Source: Thermoflexus sp040289485 | Lineage (GTDB): Bacteria; Chloroflexota; Anaerolineae; Thermoflexales; Thermoflexaceae | Direction: 5' to 3' | Assembly: GCF_040289485.1 (NCBI RefSeq) | Contig: NZ_PSLG01000068.1 | Span: forward strand, 1-10,858 | DNA length: 10,858 nucleotides | Shown: one piece after another, positions 1 to 6,787 of the stretch | Layout: each line of letters opens with the position of its first letter | How positions within the stretch are numbered: the stretch's first letter is position 1 | Notes under the pieces: model-generated | Databases searched by the model: none | Seen by the model: the letters and a program-made list of their open reading frames with translations, nothing else | Told to the model about the DNA's origin: nothing | Made by a program: the position numbers and the translations under genes

Positions 1-177
1 CGGGTTTGGCGGATCGGGCGCCCCGTCCTGGCAGCGGAGGGGGCGTGGGGCGCGCATCCAAGAGGATCCGGAGCCTCTGCGGGGGGCGGAAGGCCTCCGC
101 CAGCGCGGCCGGAGACCGCCGCATCCCAGGTCCCCGATGCGTCCCGGGACGACGGCGGGCGGTGGCGCTGCCGGCGG
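1..177. other. Leader region without a supported gene
   Basis: No convincing coding sequence is seen on either strand. The plus-strand frames give Arg/Gly/Pro-rich translations typical of chance open frames in GC-rich DNA. On the minus strand a frame is open from an ATG at 184 (or 124) to the left edge. It contains a stretch reading LRILLDARP, faintly like the N-terminus of some family 4 glycosyltransferases. A divergent gene starting here is therefore possible, but there is no good ribosome binding site and too little sequence to decide. Confidence 0.3.
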
Positions 178-207
178 TTGTCATCCCCCCATGCTCCCTG
201 GTATAAT
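178..207 (+). promoter_or_regulatory. Sigma-70 type promoter with extended -10
   Basis: A TTGTCA -35 element (178-183) and a perfect TATAAT -10 (202-207) are separated by 18 bp. The -10 is preceded by TG one base upstream (199-200), giving the extended form TGGTATAAT. The predicted transcription start is about 213-215. It faces the four plus-strand genes that follow and is the only clear promoter upstream of them. In DNA this rich in GC a perfect TATAAT with a near-consensus -35 is unlikely by chance. Confidence 0.8.
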
Positions 208-302
208 GATGAATGATTTGCCGGTCTTCGCAATGGGGCGGTTGGGCCCCTACTGCGATCCTCCGGTGGATCTCAACGCCCGAACCCGTCAAGGAGATGG
301 TG

Positions 303-1874
303 GTGGCAACCGCCTGGCCCGCTGGCGTGGACTGGGAGCATCTGGAGGTCACCGAAGCGGATCTGGAAGGGCTGCTGAACCAGTTCCTGGAGGACCCGCT
401 CCCCCGCACGGCGGAGGAACTGGCCCGGGCGCTGATCGCCCGCCGCCTCCAGGAGATCGAGGAGCGCCGTCGGGGCCTCCTGGCCGGCGCCCGACCCTTC
501 CGCCCCCGGGATCGCTATCAGGTGGGCGATCGGTTGTTTTTCCCCCATTTGAACTTCGCCCTCGGCACCGTGGTCGGGATCCGAGACGGCCACAACCCGG
601 AGGTCGGTCCTTTCAAGGTCATCCAGGTCCGTTTCGAAGACGGCGGAGCCCTCCGCGAGTTCGCCGCCGAGTATCCCCTCCCCCACCGCCTCAACGAGGT
701 GGACGGACTGCGGGGGCCGGACGAGAAGGGCCTGCAGCCGGAGGAGATCTGGGCGACATGGGGGCGCCGCATCGCGGAGCGCCTGGCCGCCCGCCTGGAA
801 GGCCATCCGGATTTCGTGCGGGTGGGCGACCACTGGTTCCCACGGGCGCTGCTGGTCGAACTGCACGAGGGCCATCTGAACCTGGTGGAGGCCCTCCTGG
901 ACGTCCAGGGCGGCGGCCCCCTTCCGCCGGAGGCGATCCTCCCCCATCTGGAGATGCCGGCCGATGTCCCCCCTGCCCTCCAGATCTTCTCCCTCAACGC
1001 CGCCCTCTACCGGGACCCGCGGTTCGATGAGGTGGGCCCGGCGGGCCAGTTCCTCTGGTTCCTGCGCCGCATGGAGCCCCCCGAGGTCCTGGAGACCCCC
1101 CCGCGCCTGCAGGGAGCTCCCTATCGCGGATCTGGCCAGCGCCTCGACGCGGCGCTGCGAGGGATCGCGGCGGAGATCGACGACGAATGGAGCGCCCTTG
1201 AGGAGATCCGGCCCGGGCAACCGGGAGAGGCAGAAGCGGTCGCATGGATCGCCACCTACCCCCACCTGGCCAGCGGGACGGCCCCGCTGACCCGGCGCAC
1301 GGCCCAGGTGTTCCCCTTGGGGCGGACGCATCGCATCCGCTTCACGTTCGAGGACCCGACGACCGGCCAGCGCTGGCCCGGCTGGGTGGTCCGGGAGCGC
1401 CGCTACGTCTTCGGGCTGCGGGAATGGTATGCGGCCCACCAAATTCAGCCCGGCTGCCGGGTGGTCTTCCGGCGGTCCGGGGAGCCCGGTGTGGTCCAGG
1501 TCATGCTCCAGGGCCGCAGCCGTCGCGAGTGGGTCCGGGTGGTGAAGGTCGAGGAGGGCCGCTTGACCTTCGACATGCTCCGCCGGCAGATCCCTGGCGA
1601 GTTCGACGACCAGAGCCTGCTGTTCATCGATGACCCGTCCGCCCTGGAGGACCTATGGCCGCGCTGGCGCCATCGCCCGGTCCGCGCCCTGGTCCAGACG
1701 CTCTTCCCGGCCCTGGCCGGTCTGGTGCCCCAGGGCACGGTCCACGCGAAGACCCTTTACCAGGCGGTGAACCTGTTGATCCGCACGCCGCCGGAGGCGC
1801 TGTTCGAGGAGGTCATGGACCTTCCAGGGTGCGTCTACCTGGGCGACGGCTACTGGCGATGGGTGGAGGGATGA
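303..1874 (+). CDS. Conserved hypothetical protein with B3-like pseudobarrel segment
   Basis: Function not recognised. The product is about 523 residues, soluble, with no signal peptide or membrane segment. The N-terminus is acidic and helical (residues 10-60). A beta-rich domain at about 71-120 has the pattern YQVGDRLFFPHLNF...GTVVGIRDG. A helical part follows, with winged-helix flavour (about 165-265, FVRVGDHWF). At about 345-400 a stretch with WVVRERRYVFGLREW and then GCRVVFRR resembles the B3 DNA-binding pseudobarrel; this is recalled similarity only. Start: AAGGAG (291-296) directly abuts an ATG at 297, while GTG codons at 300 and 303 are in frame. GTG 303 has the ideal 6-nt spacing, so it is preferred. 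An in-frame ATG at 213 sits at the predicted transcription start. The stop overlaps the next gene's first possible ATG in an ATGA. From memory, homologues occur in Chloroflexota, which suggests a lineage-specific family. Confidence 0.8.
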   Translation: MATAWPAGVDWEHLEVTEADLEGLLNQFLEDPLPRTAEELARALIARRLQEIEERRRGLLAGARPFRPRDRYQVGDRLFFPHLNFALGTVVGIRDGHNPEVGPFKVIQVRFEDGGALREFAAEYPLPHRLNEVDGLRGPDEKGLQPEEIWATWGRRIAERLAARLEGHPDFVRVGDHWFPRALLVELHEGHLNLVEALLDVQGGGPLPPEAILPHLEMPADVPPALQIFSLNAALYRDPRFDEVGPAGQFLWFLRRMEPPEVLETPPRLQGAPYRGSGQRLDAALRGIAAEIDDEWSALEEIRPGQPGEAEAVAWIATYPHLASGTAPLTRRTAQVFPLGRTHRIRFTFEDPTTGQRWPGWVVRERRYVFGLREWYAAHQIQPGCRVVFRRSGEPGVVQVMLQGRSRREWVRVVKVEEGRLTFDMLRRQIPGEFDDQSLLFIDDPSALEDLWPRWRHRPVRALVQTLFPALAGLVPQGTVHAKTLYQAVNLLIRTPPEALFEEVMDLPGCVYLGDGYWRWVEG

Positions 1875-1876
1875 GG

Positions 1877-2434
1877 ATGGGTGCGAACGGGGCCGCCGGC
1901 CTGCAGCGGTTGATCAAGCCCACCCTGGACACCCCCTTCCACATCGATTACGAGTGGTGGAAGCGGGAGGGCCAGGATTTCCGAGCCTATCTGATGAGCC
2001 ATCTGTGCCCGGAGCACCGCGAGCGCTTCCTGGCTCACCCCGAGGAGGCCGAGATCGACGATGTGGACCCGGAGACGGCGGAGGTCCGGCGGATCGACGG
2101 GCTGTGGCATGCCCTGCTCCGACACTGTAGCCGCCGGTCCGATTTCATCACCTCCCAGACCCCGCTGACGGACGCCATCTTCCGGCTTTTCCTGGTGAAC
2201 GGCAACCGCCCCCTGACGCCGAAGGAGATCGCCCAGGCCCTGCAGAAGCACACCGGGCGTTGGGAGGACCCTCGCAAGATCCTCCAGACGATCGGGGGGC
2301 GGGTGGTGCATCGCGGCATCCGGCCCGTCCTCGGAGGAGGGCGCCATGCAGGTCACGGTGAAACTGCACGCCATCCTGCGCCGCTATCGCCCCGTCGGGA
2401 TCCCGGAGGAGGGGATCCCGGTGGAGATCCCTGA
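1877..2434 (+). CDS. Conserved hypothetical protein, C-terminal helix-turn-helix-like
   Basis: Function not recognised. A conserved-looking core of about 155 residues begins with LIKPTLDTPFHIDYEWW and includes SHLCPEHRERF and DVDPETAEVRRIDGLWHAL. It ends in a probable winged-helix segment, PLTDAIFRLFLVNGNRPLTP then EIAQAL, and finally RVVHRGIRPV. From memory, similar proteins are found in Chloroflexota and end shortly after this RP. An ATG at 1871 overlaps the previous stop as ATGA, but GGAGGG (1865-1870) abuts it; ATG 1877 has 6-nt spacing and is chosen. Oddly, the frame does not stop after GIRPV. It runs about 32 Gly/Pro/Arg-rich residues further to 2434, overlapping the next gene by 89 nt. 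Either the tail is a non-functional read-through or a 1-base indel has hidden a stop; another frame reaches TGA at 2359-2361. The core is confident, the 3' end is not. Confidence 0.7.
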   Translation: MGANGAAGLQRLIKPTLDTPFHIDYEWWKREGQDFRAYLMSHLCPEHRERFLAHPEEAEIDDVDPETAEVRRIDGLWHALLRHCSRRSDFITSQTPLTDAIFRLFLVNGNRPLTPKEIAQALQKHTGRWEDPRKILQTIGGRVVHRGIRPVLGGGRHAGHGETARHPAPLSPRRDPGGGDPGGDP

Positions 2435-2588
2435 CGGCGGGACCCCCCGGGAGGTGGCCGCCGCCCTGGGCATCCCCCTGGAACACATCCACGCCGTCTT
2501 CGTCAACGAGGCCCAGGCCGGGCTGGACACCCCGCTGCGCCCGGGGGATCTCGTCCGGCTGTTCCCCCCGGTGGTGGGCGGCGCCTGA
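2346..2588 (+). CDS. MoaD/ThiS family ubiquitin-fold sulfur carrier protein
   Basis: An 80-residue beta-grasp protein of the MoaD/ThiS/small-modifier superfamily. These proteins carry sulfur as a C-terminal thiocarboxylate or are conjugated to other proteins after an E1-like enzyme adenylates the terminal Gly-Gly. The family shape is clear: N-terminal strand MQVTVKLHAIL, helix TPREVAAALGIP, strand HAVFVNE, and the typical C-terminal block LRPGDLVRLFPPVVGGA. The diglycine (residues 78-79) is followed by one alanine, whereas most relatives end exactly at GG, so activation may need trimming. Residues 18-27 (GIPEE, GIPVE) come from a 15-bp tandem duplication. GGAGGAGG at 2333-2340 gives a strong ribosome binding site 5 nt before the ATG. 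No MoaE, ThiG or E1 gene is visible nearby, so molybdopterin, thiamine, thiolation and modifier roles all remain open. Confidence 0.85.
   Translation: MQVTVKLHAILRRYRPVGIPEEGIPVEIPDGGTPREVAAALGIPLEHIHAVFVNEAQAGLDTPLRPGDLVRLFPPVVGGA
2397..2426 (+). repeat. 15-bp in-frame tandem duplication
   Basis: Two adjacent 15-bp units, GGGATCCCGGAGGAG (2397-2411) and GGGATCCCGGTGGAG (2412-2426), differ at one base. They lie inside the MoaD-like gene, keep frame, and encode GIPEE followed by GIPVE. The duplication lengthens the loop between the first two strands, where the family tolerates length variation. Confidence 0.85.
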
Positions 2589-2622
2589 GGGACCGCCCCC
2601 GCGCTCCCCGCGGAGGCCGGCG

Positions 2623-3168
2623 ATGGCGGAGCCGATCCGCCTGTTCGTATCCAGCAGCCCGGATCTGGAGGCCGAGCGGGAGGTGGTGGGCCAGGTGGTG
2701 GCTGGGCTGCCTGTCCGGCTGGGGTGGGAGATCCGCCACACCCCCCGGCCGGGCGAGGCCCTCGCCCCGGCCCTGGCGGCGGTCGAGGCGGCCCACCTCT
2801 ATGTCTTCCTGCTCGGGATGGATTACGCCGCCCCCATGGGGCTGGAGTGGTCGCGCGCCCTGCGGGCCCGCCAGCGCACCCTGATCTTCGTGAAGGAGAT
2901 CGCCCACAGTCCGGCTGCGGCCCTCTGGCTGAGCGAGCAGGCGGGGAAGATCGCTTGGACCTCCTTCCGGGACCTGGCCGCGTTCCGACGGGTCTTCGAG
3001 CGGGAACTGGTGCGGGCGTTGCTGGACCTGGCAGAGGTCCTTCGGCTGCACCTGGACGAGATCGAGGCCCTCTCGGCGCGGGCGCGGGCGCTGGAGGAGG
3101 CCCCGCCGGAGGCACCGGCGGTGGCCCGCGGGGCGGAGCGGAGCGCGGTGATCCTGGGGGAACGCTGA
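2623..3168 (+). CDS. Stand-alone DUF4062-like protein
   Basis: A 181-residue soluble protein. The N-terminus IRLFVSSSPDLEAEREVV matches the signature of DUF4062 (hydrophobic strand, FVSS, then DL and ER). The Rossmann-like order continues with EAAHLYVFLLGMDYAAPMG, WSRALRARQRTLIFVKE and a final charged helix (about 125-155) that could form a coiled coil. DUF4062 is TIR-like in fold and usually sits at the N-terminus of large proteins carrying NACHT, AAA or TPR modules, some in defence or signalling; here it stands alone. The biochemical activity of the domain is not established. GGAGG (2612-2616) lies 6 nt before the ATG. The gene follows the MoaD-like gene by 34 bp and appears to close the operon. 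It converges on radA with 73 bp between the stops, where I see no clear terminator. Confidence 0.75.
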   Translation: MAEPIRLFVSSSPDLEAEREVVGQVVAGLPVRLGWEIRHTPRPGEALAPALAAVEAAHLYVFLLGMDYAAPMGLEWSRALRARQRTLIFVKEIAHSPAAALWLSEQAGKIAWTSFRDLAAFRRVFERELVRALLDLAEVLRLHLDEIEALSARARALEEAPPEAPAVARGAERSAVILGER

Positions 3169-3241
3169 ACGGATGGGCCTGGGGAACCGCTGCCCAACCC
3201 CGATCCGCCGACGGAAGGACGATGCGGAGCCCCCGCAGCCC

Positions 3242-4615
3242 CTACCCTGTGGCGCCGTCAAAGGCCAAACGCAGGGCCTCGGCGAGGGTGCGGGCGGGCA
3301 GCACCTGGAGATCGGCAGGGACCTCCCGCAGGCGGCGGATGGTGCGGGGGAGCAGGCAGCGGCGGAAGCCCAGTTTGGCCGCCTCGGCCAGGCGGAGCTC
3401 CAAATGCCCCACCGCCCGCAGTTCCCCGGAGAGCCCCACCTCCCCGATGAAAACCATATCGGGCGGCAGCGGGCGATCCCGGGCCGAGGAGACGATGGCC
3501 ATCGCCACCGCCAGATCGGCCGCCGGCTCCTCCACCCGCAGTCCCCCCACCACGTTCACGAAAAGATCCTGGTCGTGCAGGCGCAGCCCCACCCGCTTGG
3601 TGAGGACGGCCACCAGCAGGAGGAGACGGTAGGGGTCCACCCCGTTGGCGGTGCGGCGGGCAGCGCCGGGCGGGGCCGGGCTGACCAGCGCCTGGACCTC
3701 CACCAGCAGTGGACGGGTCCCCTCCATCGTGACAGCCACGGCCGAGCCCGAGGCCTGGATCAAGCGCTCGGCCAGGAAGAGTTCGGAGGGATTCGGGACC
3801 TCGACCATGCCGTCGCTGCGCATCTCAAAGACCCCCACCTCGGAGGTGGCCCCGAAGCGGTTCTTGACGCTGCGCAGCAGGCGGAAGGCATGGTAGCGAT
3901 CGCCCTCCAGGTAGAGCACCGTGTCCACGATGTGTTCGAGGAGCCGCGGGCCGGCGATCAGCCCGGCCTTGGTGACGTGGCCGATCAGGAAGACGGTGAT
4001 CCCCATGCCCTTGGCCATGGCCTGGAAACGAACGGCCGCCTCCCGCACCTGACTGACGCTCCCCGGGGGCGAGGGGATCTCCTCCGCGTAGACGGTCTGG
4101 ATGGAGTCCACGATCACCATACGTGGCCGCAGCGTCGCGATGCGATCCTCCAGGGCCGCCATCCGGGTCTCGTTCAAGAGATAGAGGTGCGGGTTGCGCA
4201 GCCCCAGCCGGTCGGCCCGCAGTTTCAACTGGCCCAGGGACTCCTCGCCGGAGATGTAGAGGACCGGGAAGTCGGGGCCAGCCATGCGATCGGCCAGTTG
4301 CATCAGCAGGGTGGATTTGCCGATGCCCGGGTCGCCGGCCACCAGGACCAGGGAGCCGGGGACTACGCCGCCGCCGAGGACCCGGGCGAACTCCCCGAGG
4401 GGAAGCGGCCAGCGCCCGACGTCGGCCGCCTCCACGGCCGGGAGCGAGACGGGCTGGGGGGCTGGCCCGGGGGGGGCGCCGACAGCCCGCAGGGTTGGGG
4501 TGGTAGGGACCTCGACCAGGGTGTTCCACTCTCCGCAATCGGGACATCGGCCCATCCACTTCGGATGGACCGCGCCGCATTTCTGGCACACATACTGGGT
4601 CCGTGGCCGCGCCAT
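3242..4615 (-). CDS. radA: DNA repair protein RadA
   Basis: RadA (Sms) is a RecA-related hexameric helicase that promotes branch migration during homologous recombination, acting on DNA in the cytoplasm. All family parts are present. A zinc finger has Cys at residues 10, 13, 24 and 27. The ATPase core has Walker A GDPGIGKST (94-102) and the hydrophobic Walker B strand MVIVDS (166-171). The RadA-specific KNRFG motif is at 251-255. A C-terminal Lon-protease-like domain includes VNVVGGLRVEEPAADLAVA and FIGEVGLSGELR. The start ATG at 4615 (MARPRTQYVC) fits the family N-terminus and has GGGAGG 4 nt upstream. An ATG immediately before it (4618) is also possible, and one at 4648 lacks a ribosome binding site. 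At 457 residues it is full length. It is the last gene of the fni operon, 70 bp after queG. Confidence 0.96.
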   Translation of the reverse strand: MARPRTQYVCQKCGAVHPKWMGRCPDCGEWNTLVEVPTTPTLRAVGAPPGPAPQPVSLPAVEAADVGRWPLPLGEFARVLGGGVVPGSLVLVAGDPGIGKSTLLMQLADRMAGPDFPVLYISGEESLGQLKLRADRLGLRNPHLYLLNETRMAALEDRIATLRPRMVIVDSIQTVYAEEIPSPPGSVSQVREAAVRFQAMAKGMGITVFLIGHVTKAGLIAGPRLLEHIVDTVLYLEGDRYHAFRLLRSVKNRFGATSEVGVFEMRSDGMVEVPNPSELFLAERLIQASGSAVAVTMEGTRPLLVEVQALVSPAPPGAARRTANGVDPYRLLLLVAVLTKRVGLRLHDQDLFVNVVGGLRVEEPAADLAVAMAIVSSARDRPLPPDMVFIGEVGLSGELRAVGHLELRLAEAAKLGFRRCLLPRTIRRLREVPADLQVLPARTLAEALRLAFDGATG

Positions 4616-4685
4616 CATGCCTCCCATCCTCAGATCCCCCGATCCCATGATAGCCCCAGGGGGATGGGGGCGGTGGCCCTTTCGC

Positions 4686-5753
4686 TCAGGCGACGCCGGC
4701 CGGATCCCCGGGCGAGCGCCCCTCCATCGCCCGCAACGCCCACGCGGCGTGCTCCCGCAGCATGGGGTCCGGGTGTGCCCGCCAGGCCTCCAAGAGCGGG
4801 CGGACCTTTTCCGCCCGCAGGTTGCCCGCCACGATCAGCGCGTTCCGGACCAGCCCTCGCCATTTGGCCCGTCGGATCGCGCTGCGGCGGAACCGGGCCC
4901 GGAAGGCGGCCTCGTCCATGCGCAACACCGCCTCCAGGGACAGCCGGGGGATCCCTGGGCGGGGCTGGAAGGCCGGATCGGCCGTCGGCCGGGCGAAGCG
5001 CCGGTTCCAGGGGCAGACCTCCTGGCAGATGTCGCAGCCGAAGATCCAGTCCCCCAGCGCCGGCCGCAGGTCCTCGGGGATCCCCTCCCGCCGCTCGATG
5101 GTCAGGTAGGAGAGGCAGCGCTCCGCGTCCAGCGTGCGGTCCGGGCGGATGCACTGCGTGGGGCATGCCTCCAGGCAACGGGTGCACGTGCCGCAGTGAT
5201 CGAAGCGGAACGGCTCGTCGGGCTCCAGCGCCAGGTCCACCAGCAACACCCCGAGGAGGAGCCAGGAGCCCAAGCGCGGGTGGATCAGCATGCTGTTCCG
5301 GCCGATCCACCCCAGGCCGGCCTGGACCGCCCAGGCGCGCTCCAACACCGGGCCGGTGTCGACATAGATCCGCCCCTCCACCGGGCGGCCGGCCTCCCGG
5401 TTCAGGAAGGCGAGGAGCGCCCGGAGCCGCTCCGCGATGACCTCGTGGTAATCCTCTCCCCAGGCGTAGCGGGCCACGCGGCCGGAGGGCTCGGCATCGG
5501 GGGCAGGCGGGTCGCCCGCATCGTAATTGACCGCCACCACGATGACCGAGCGGGCCGCCGGCCACAGGTTCCGCACGTCCCGTCGTTTCTCCACCGCGTC
5601 CGGTCGGGTCAGGTAGTGCATCGTGGCGGCCCGCCCCTCCCGGACCCACTCCGCATAGCGATCCGCCGCGGGGGTGGGCCCGGCCGCCGCCACCCCAACG
5701 AGGTCGAAGCCGAGGGCGGCCGCGTAGGCCTTCAGACGGGCCTTGAGGTCCAT
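4686..5753 (-). CDS. queG: Epoxyqueuosine reductase QueG
   Basis: QueG reduces epoxyqueuosine to queuosine at the wobble base of tRNAs for Tyr, His, Asn and Asp, using cobalamin and two 4Fe-4S clusters. The 355-residue product contains the family block YVDTGPVLERAWAVQAGLGW from residue 130, whose Asp132 corresponds to the proposed acid/base residue. It has a ferredoxin-like module with Cys 187, 190, 193 and 197, and further Cys at 213, 240, 243 and 247 (the motif CDICQEVCPWN). A C-terminal helical HEAT-like segment (LVRNALIVAGNL) is typical of the longer QueG form. The start ATG at 5753 lies 8 bp after the prenyltransferase stop and has no visible Shine-Dalgarno, so translation is probably coupled. 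An in-frame GTG is three codons upstream. No other queuosine gene is in the window. Confidence 0.95.
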   Translation of the reverse strand: MDLKARLKAYAAALGFDLVGVAAAGPTPAADRYAEWVREGRAATMHYLTRPDAVEKRRDVRNLWPAARSVIVVAVNYDAGDPPAPDAEPSGRVARYAWGEDYHEVIAERLRALLAFLNREAGRPVEGRIYVDTGPVLERAWAVQAGLGWIGRNSMLIHPRLGSWLLLGVLLVDLALEPDEPFRFDHCGTCTRCLEACPTQCIRPDRTLDAERCLSYLTIERREGIPEDLRPALGDWIFGCDICQEVCPWNRRFARPTADPAFQPRPGIPRLSLEAVLRMDEAAFRARFRRSAIRRAKWRGLVRNALIVAGNLRAEKVRPLLEAWRAHPDPMLREHAAWALRAMEGRSPGDPAGVA

Positions 5754-5761
5754 GGGGGGCA

Positions 5762-6769
5762 CTAAGCGGTCCGCGTGAGCAGGGAGAGGGCCAGCTCCTG
5801 CAGCGCGCGGCCGTAGGGATCCCGTAGGTCCGCCCGCCGCAGGGCCTCCAGGGCCTGTTGGGTGAAGGTCGCGGCCATGGCCTCCGCCTCCGCGCGGGCC
5901 CCGCAGGCCTCCAGGTCCCGCACCAGATCCTCCACCGGGGTCGCAGGGTCCCGATACCGCTCGGCGAAGGCCGGCATGCGCTCCATCGCGCACACCACCG
6001 GGAGGGTTTTCTTACGGGCCCGCAGGTCGTCGGCCACCGGCTTGCCAGTGGCGGTTGGATCCCCCCAGATCCCCAAGAGGTCGTCCTGGATCTGGAAAGC
6101 CATCCCCAGGGCTTCCCCGAAGGCCTCCAGGGGGCTTGGGGGGCGACCGGCCAGGCGCGCCCCGATCCCCAGGGCGGCGGCCAGCAGCGCCGCGGTCTTG
6201 CCCCGGATCATCTGCAGGTAATCCGCCACCCGGATCCGCTCCGCGGCCTCGAAGGCGAGATCCAGGTGCTGGCCCAGGGTCAGCGCCAGACAGGCGGCGT
6301 CGAAGCGCTCGGCGACCTCCAGGACGAGCTCGGGAGGCACGCCCCGCTCCCGCAGCCGCCAGAGGGCCTGGTGGGCGATGGTGAAAAGGGCGTCGCCGGC
6401 GTTGATGGCCTGAGCCACCCCCCACAGAGCCCACACCGTGGGCCGGCCCCGCCGCGTCTCGCTGCGGTCCTCGATGTCATCGTGGATCAGGGAGAAGTTG
6501 TGCAGCAGTTCGATGGCCGCCGCCGCCGGGAGCGCGCGGGCCGGATCCCCCCCGCCGGCGGCGCACGCCAGCAGGCAGAGCATCGGGCGCAGGCGCTTGC
6601 CGGCGTTGAGGCGGACCGGGCGGAGGGCGGCGTCGACCCAGCCCAGGTGGTAGTGGAGCATCCCGTAGAACAGGGTCTCGGCGGGGGCCGCCGGCTCCCC
6701 GACCGCGGCCTGCATCTCCGCCTCCAGGGCCGGCATCCACTCCGCGAAGAAGGCTTCCCACGCGCCCAT
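5762..6769 (-). CDS. Polyprenyl synthetase (trans-prenyltransferase, GGPP/FPP synthase type)
   Basis: A class I trans-isoprenyl diphosphate synthase condensing DMAPP with IPP units. The 335-residue product has the first Asp-rich motif HDDIED (DDIED at 97-101) followed by RRGRPTVW, the substrate-binding GKRLRP (57-62), and KT at 191-192. The second Asp-rich motif reads DDLLGIWGD (229-237); its last aspartate is shifted from canonical DDxxD, a form seen in polyprenyl synthetases of this kind. Phe92, five residues before the first motif, is the position that sets geranylgeranyl length in an archaeal enzyme, so a C20 product is plausible but not proven. The upstream neighbour fni supplies DMAPP. 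GAGGAGGAGG, overlapping the end of fni and lying about 9 nt before the ATG, is a strong ribosome binding site. The intergenic gap is 18 bp. Confidence 0.93.
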   Translation of the reverse strand: MGAWEAFFAEWMPALEAEMQAAVGEPAAPAETLFYGMLHYHLGWVDAALRPVRLNAGKRLRPMLCLLACAAGGGDPARALPAAAAIELLHNFSLIHDDIEDRSETRRGRPTVWALWGVAQAINAGDALFTIAHQALWRLRERGVPPELVLEVAERFDAACLALTLGQHLDLAFEAAERIRVADYLQMIRGKTAALLAAALGIGARLAGRPPSPLEAFGEALGMAFQIQDDLLGIWGDPTATGKPVADDLRARKKTLPVVCAMERMPAFAERYRDPATPVEDLVRDLEACGARAEAEAMAATFTQQALEALRRADLRDPYGRALQELALSLLTRTA

Positions 6770-6787
6770 CCCGTCCCGCCTCCTCCT

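Noticed and set aside
6..206. Small plus-strand frame at the left edge
   Set aside because: Arg/Gly/Pro-rich translation without a ribosome binding site, and it runs through the promoter at 178-207.
273..1442. Minus-strand open frame of 389 codons
   Set aside because: Antisense to the first operon gene. The plus-strand gene has a promoter, a ribosome binding site and an overlapping downstream gene; this frame has none of these.
3169..3241. Terminator between the DUF4062-like gene and radA
   Set aside because: Only weak 5-bp stems (such as TGGGC/GCCCA) and no T-rich tail, so not called.
2384..3261. Minus-strand frames opposite the MoaD-like and DUF4062-like genes
   Set aside because: Pro/Arg/Gly-rich shadows; the plus-strand genes match known families.
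3173..5440. Very long open frame (755 codons) on the plus strand
   Set aside because: It lies antisense to radA and most of queG, both of which have complete motif sets. It is the expected stop-free shadow in GC-rich DNA, and its translation is His/Gln/Gly/Pro-rich without domains.
4284..5765. Plus-strand open frame of 493 codons
   Set aside because: Antisense to radA and queG, no ribosome binding site, low-complexity translation.
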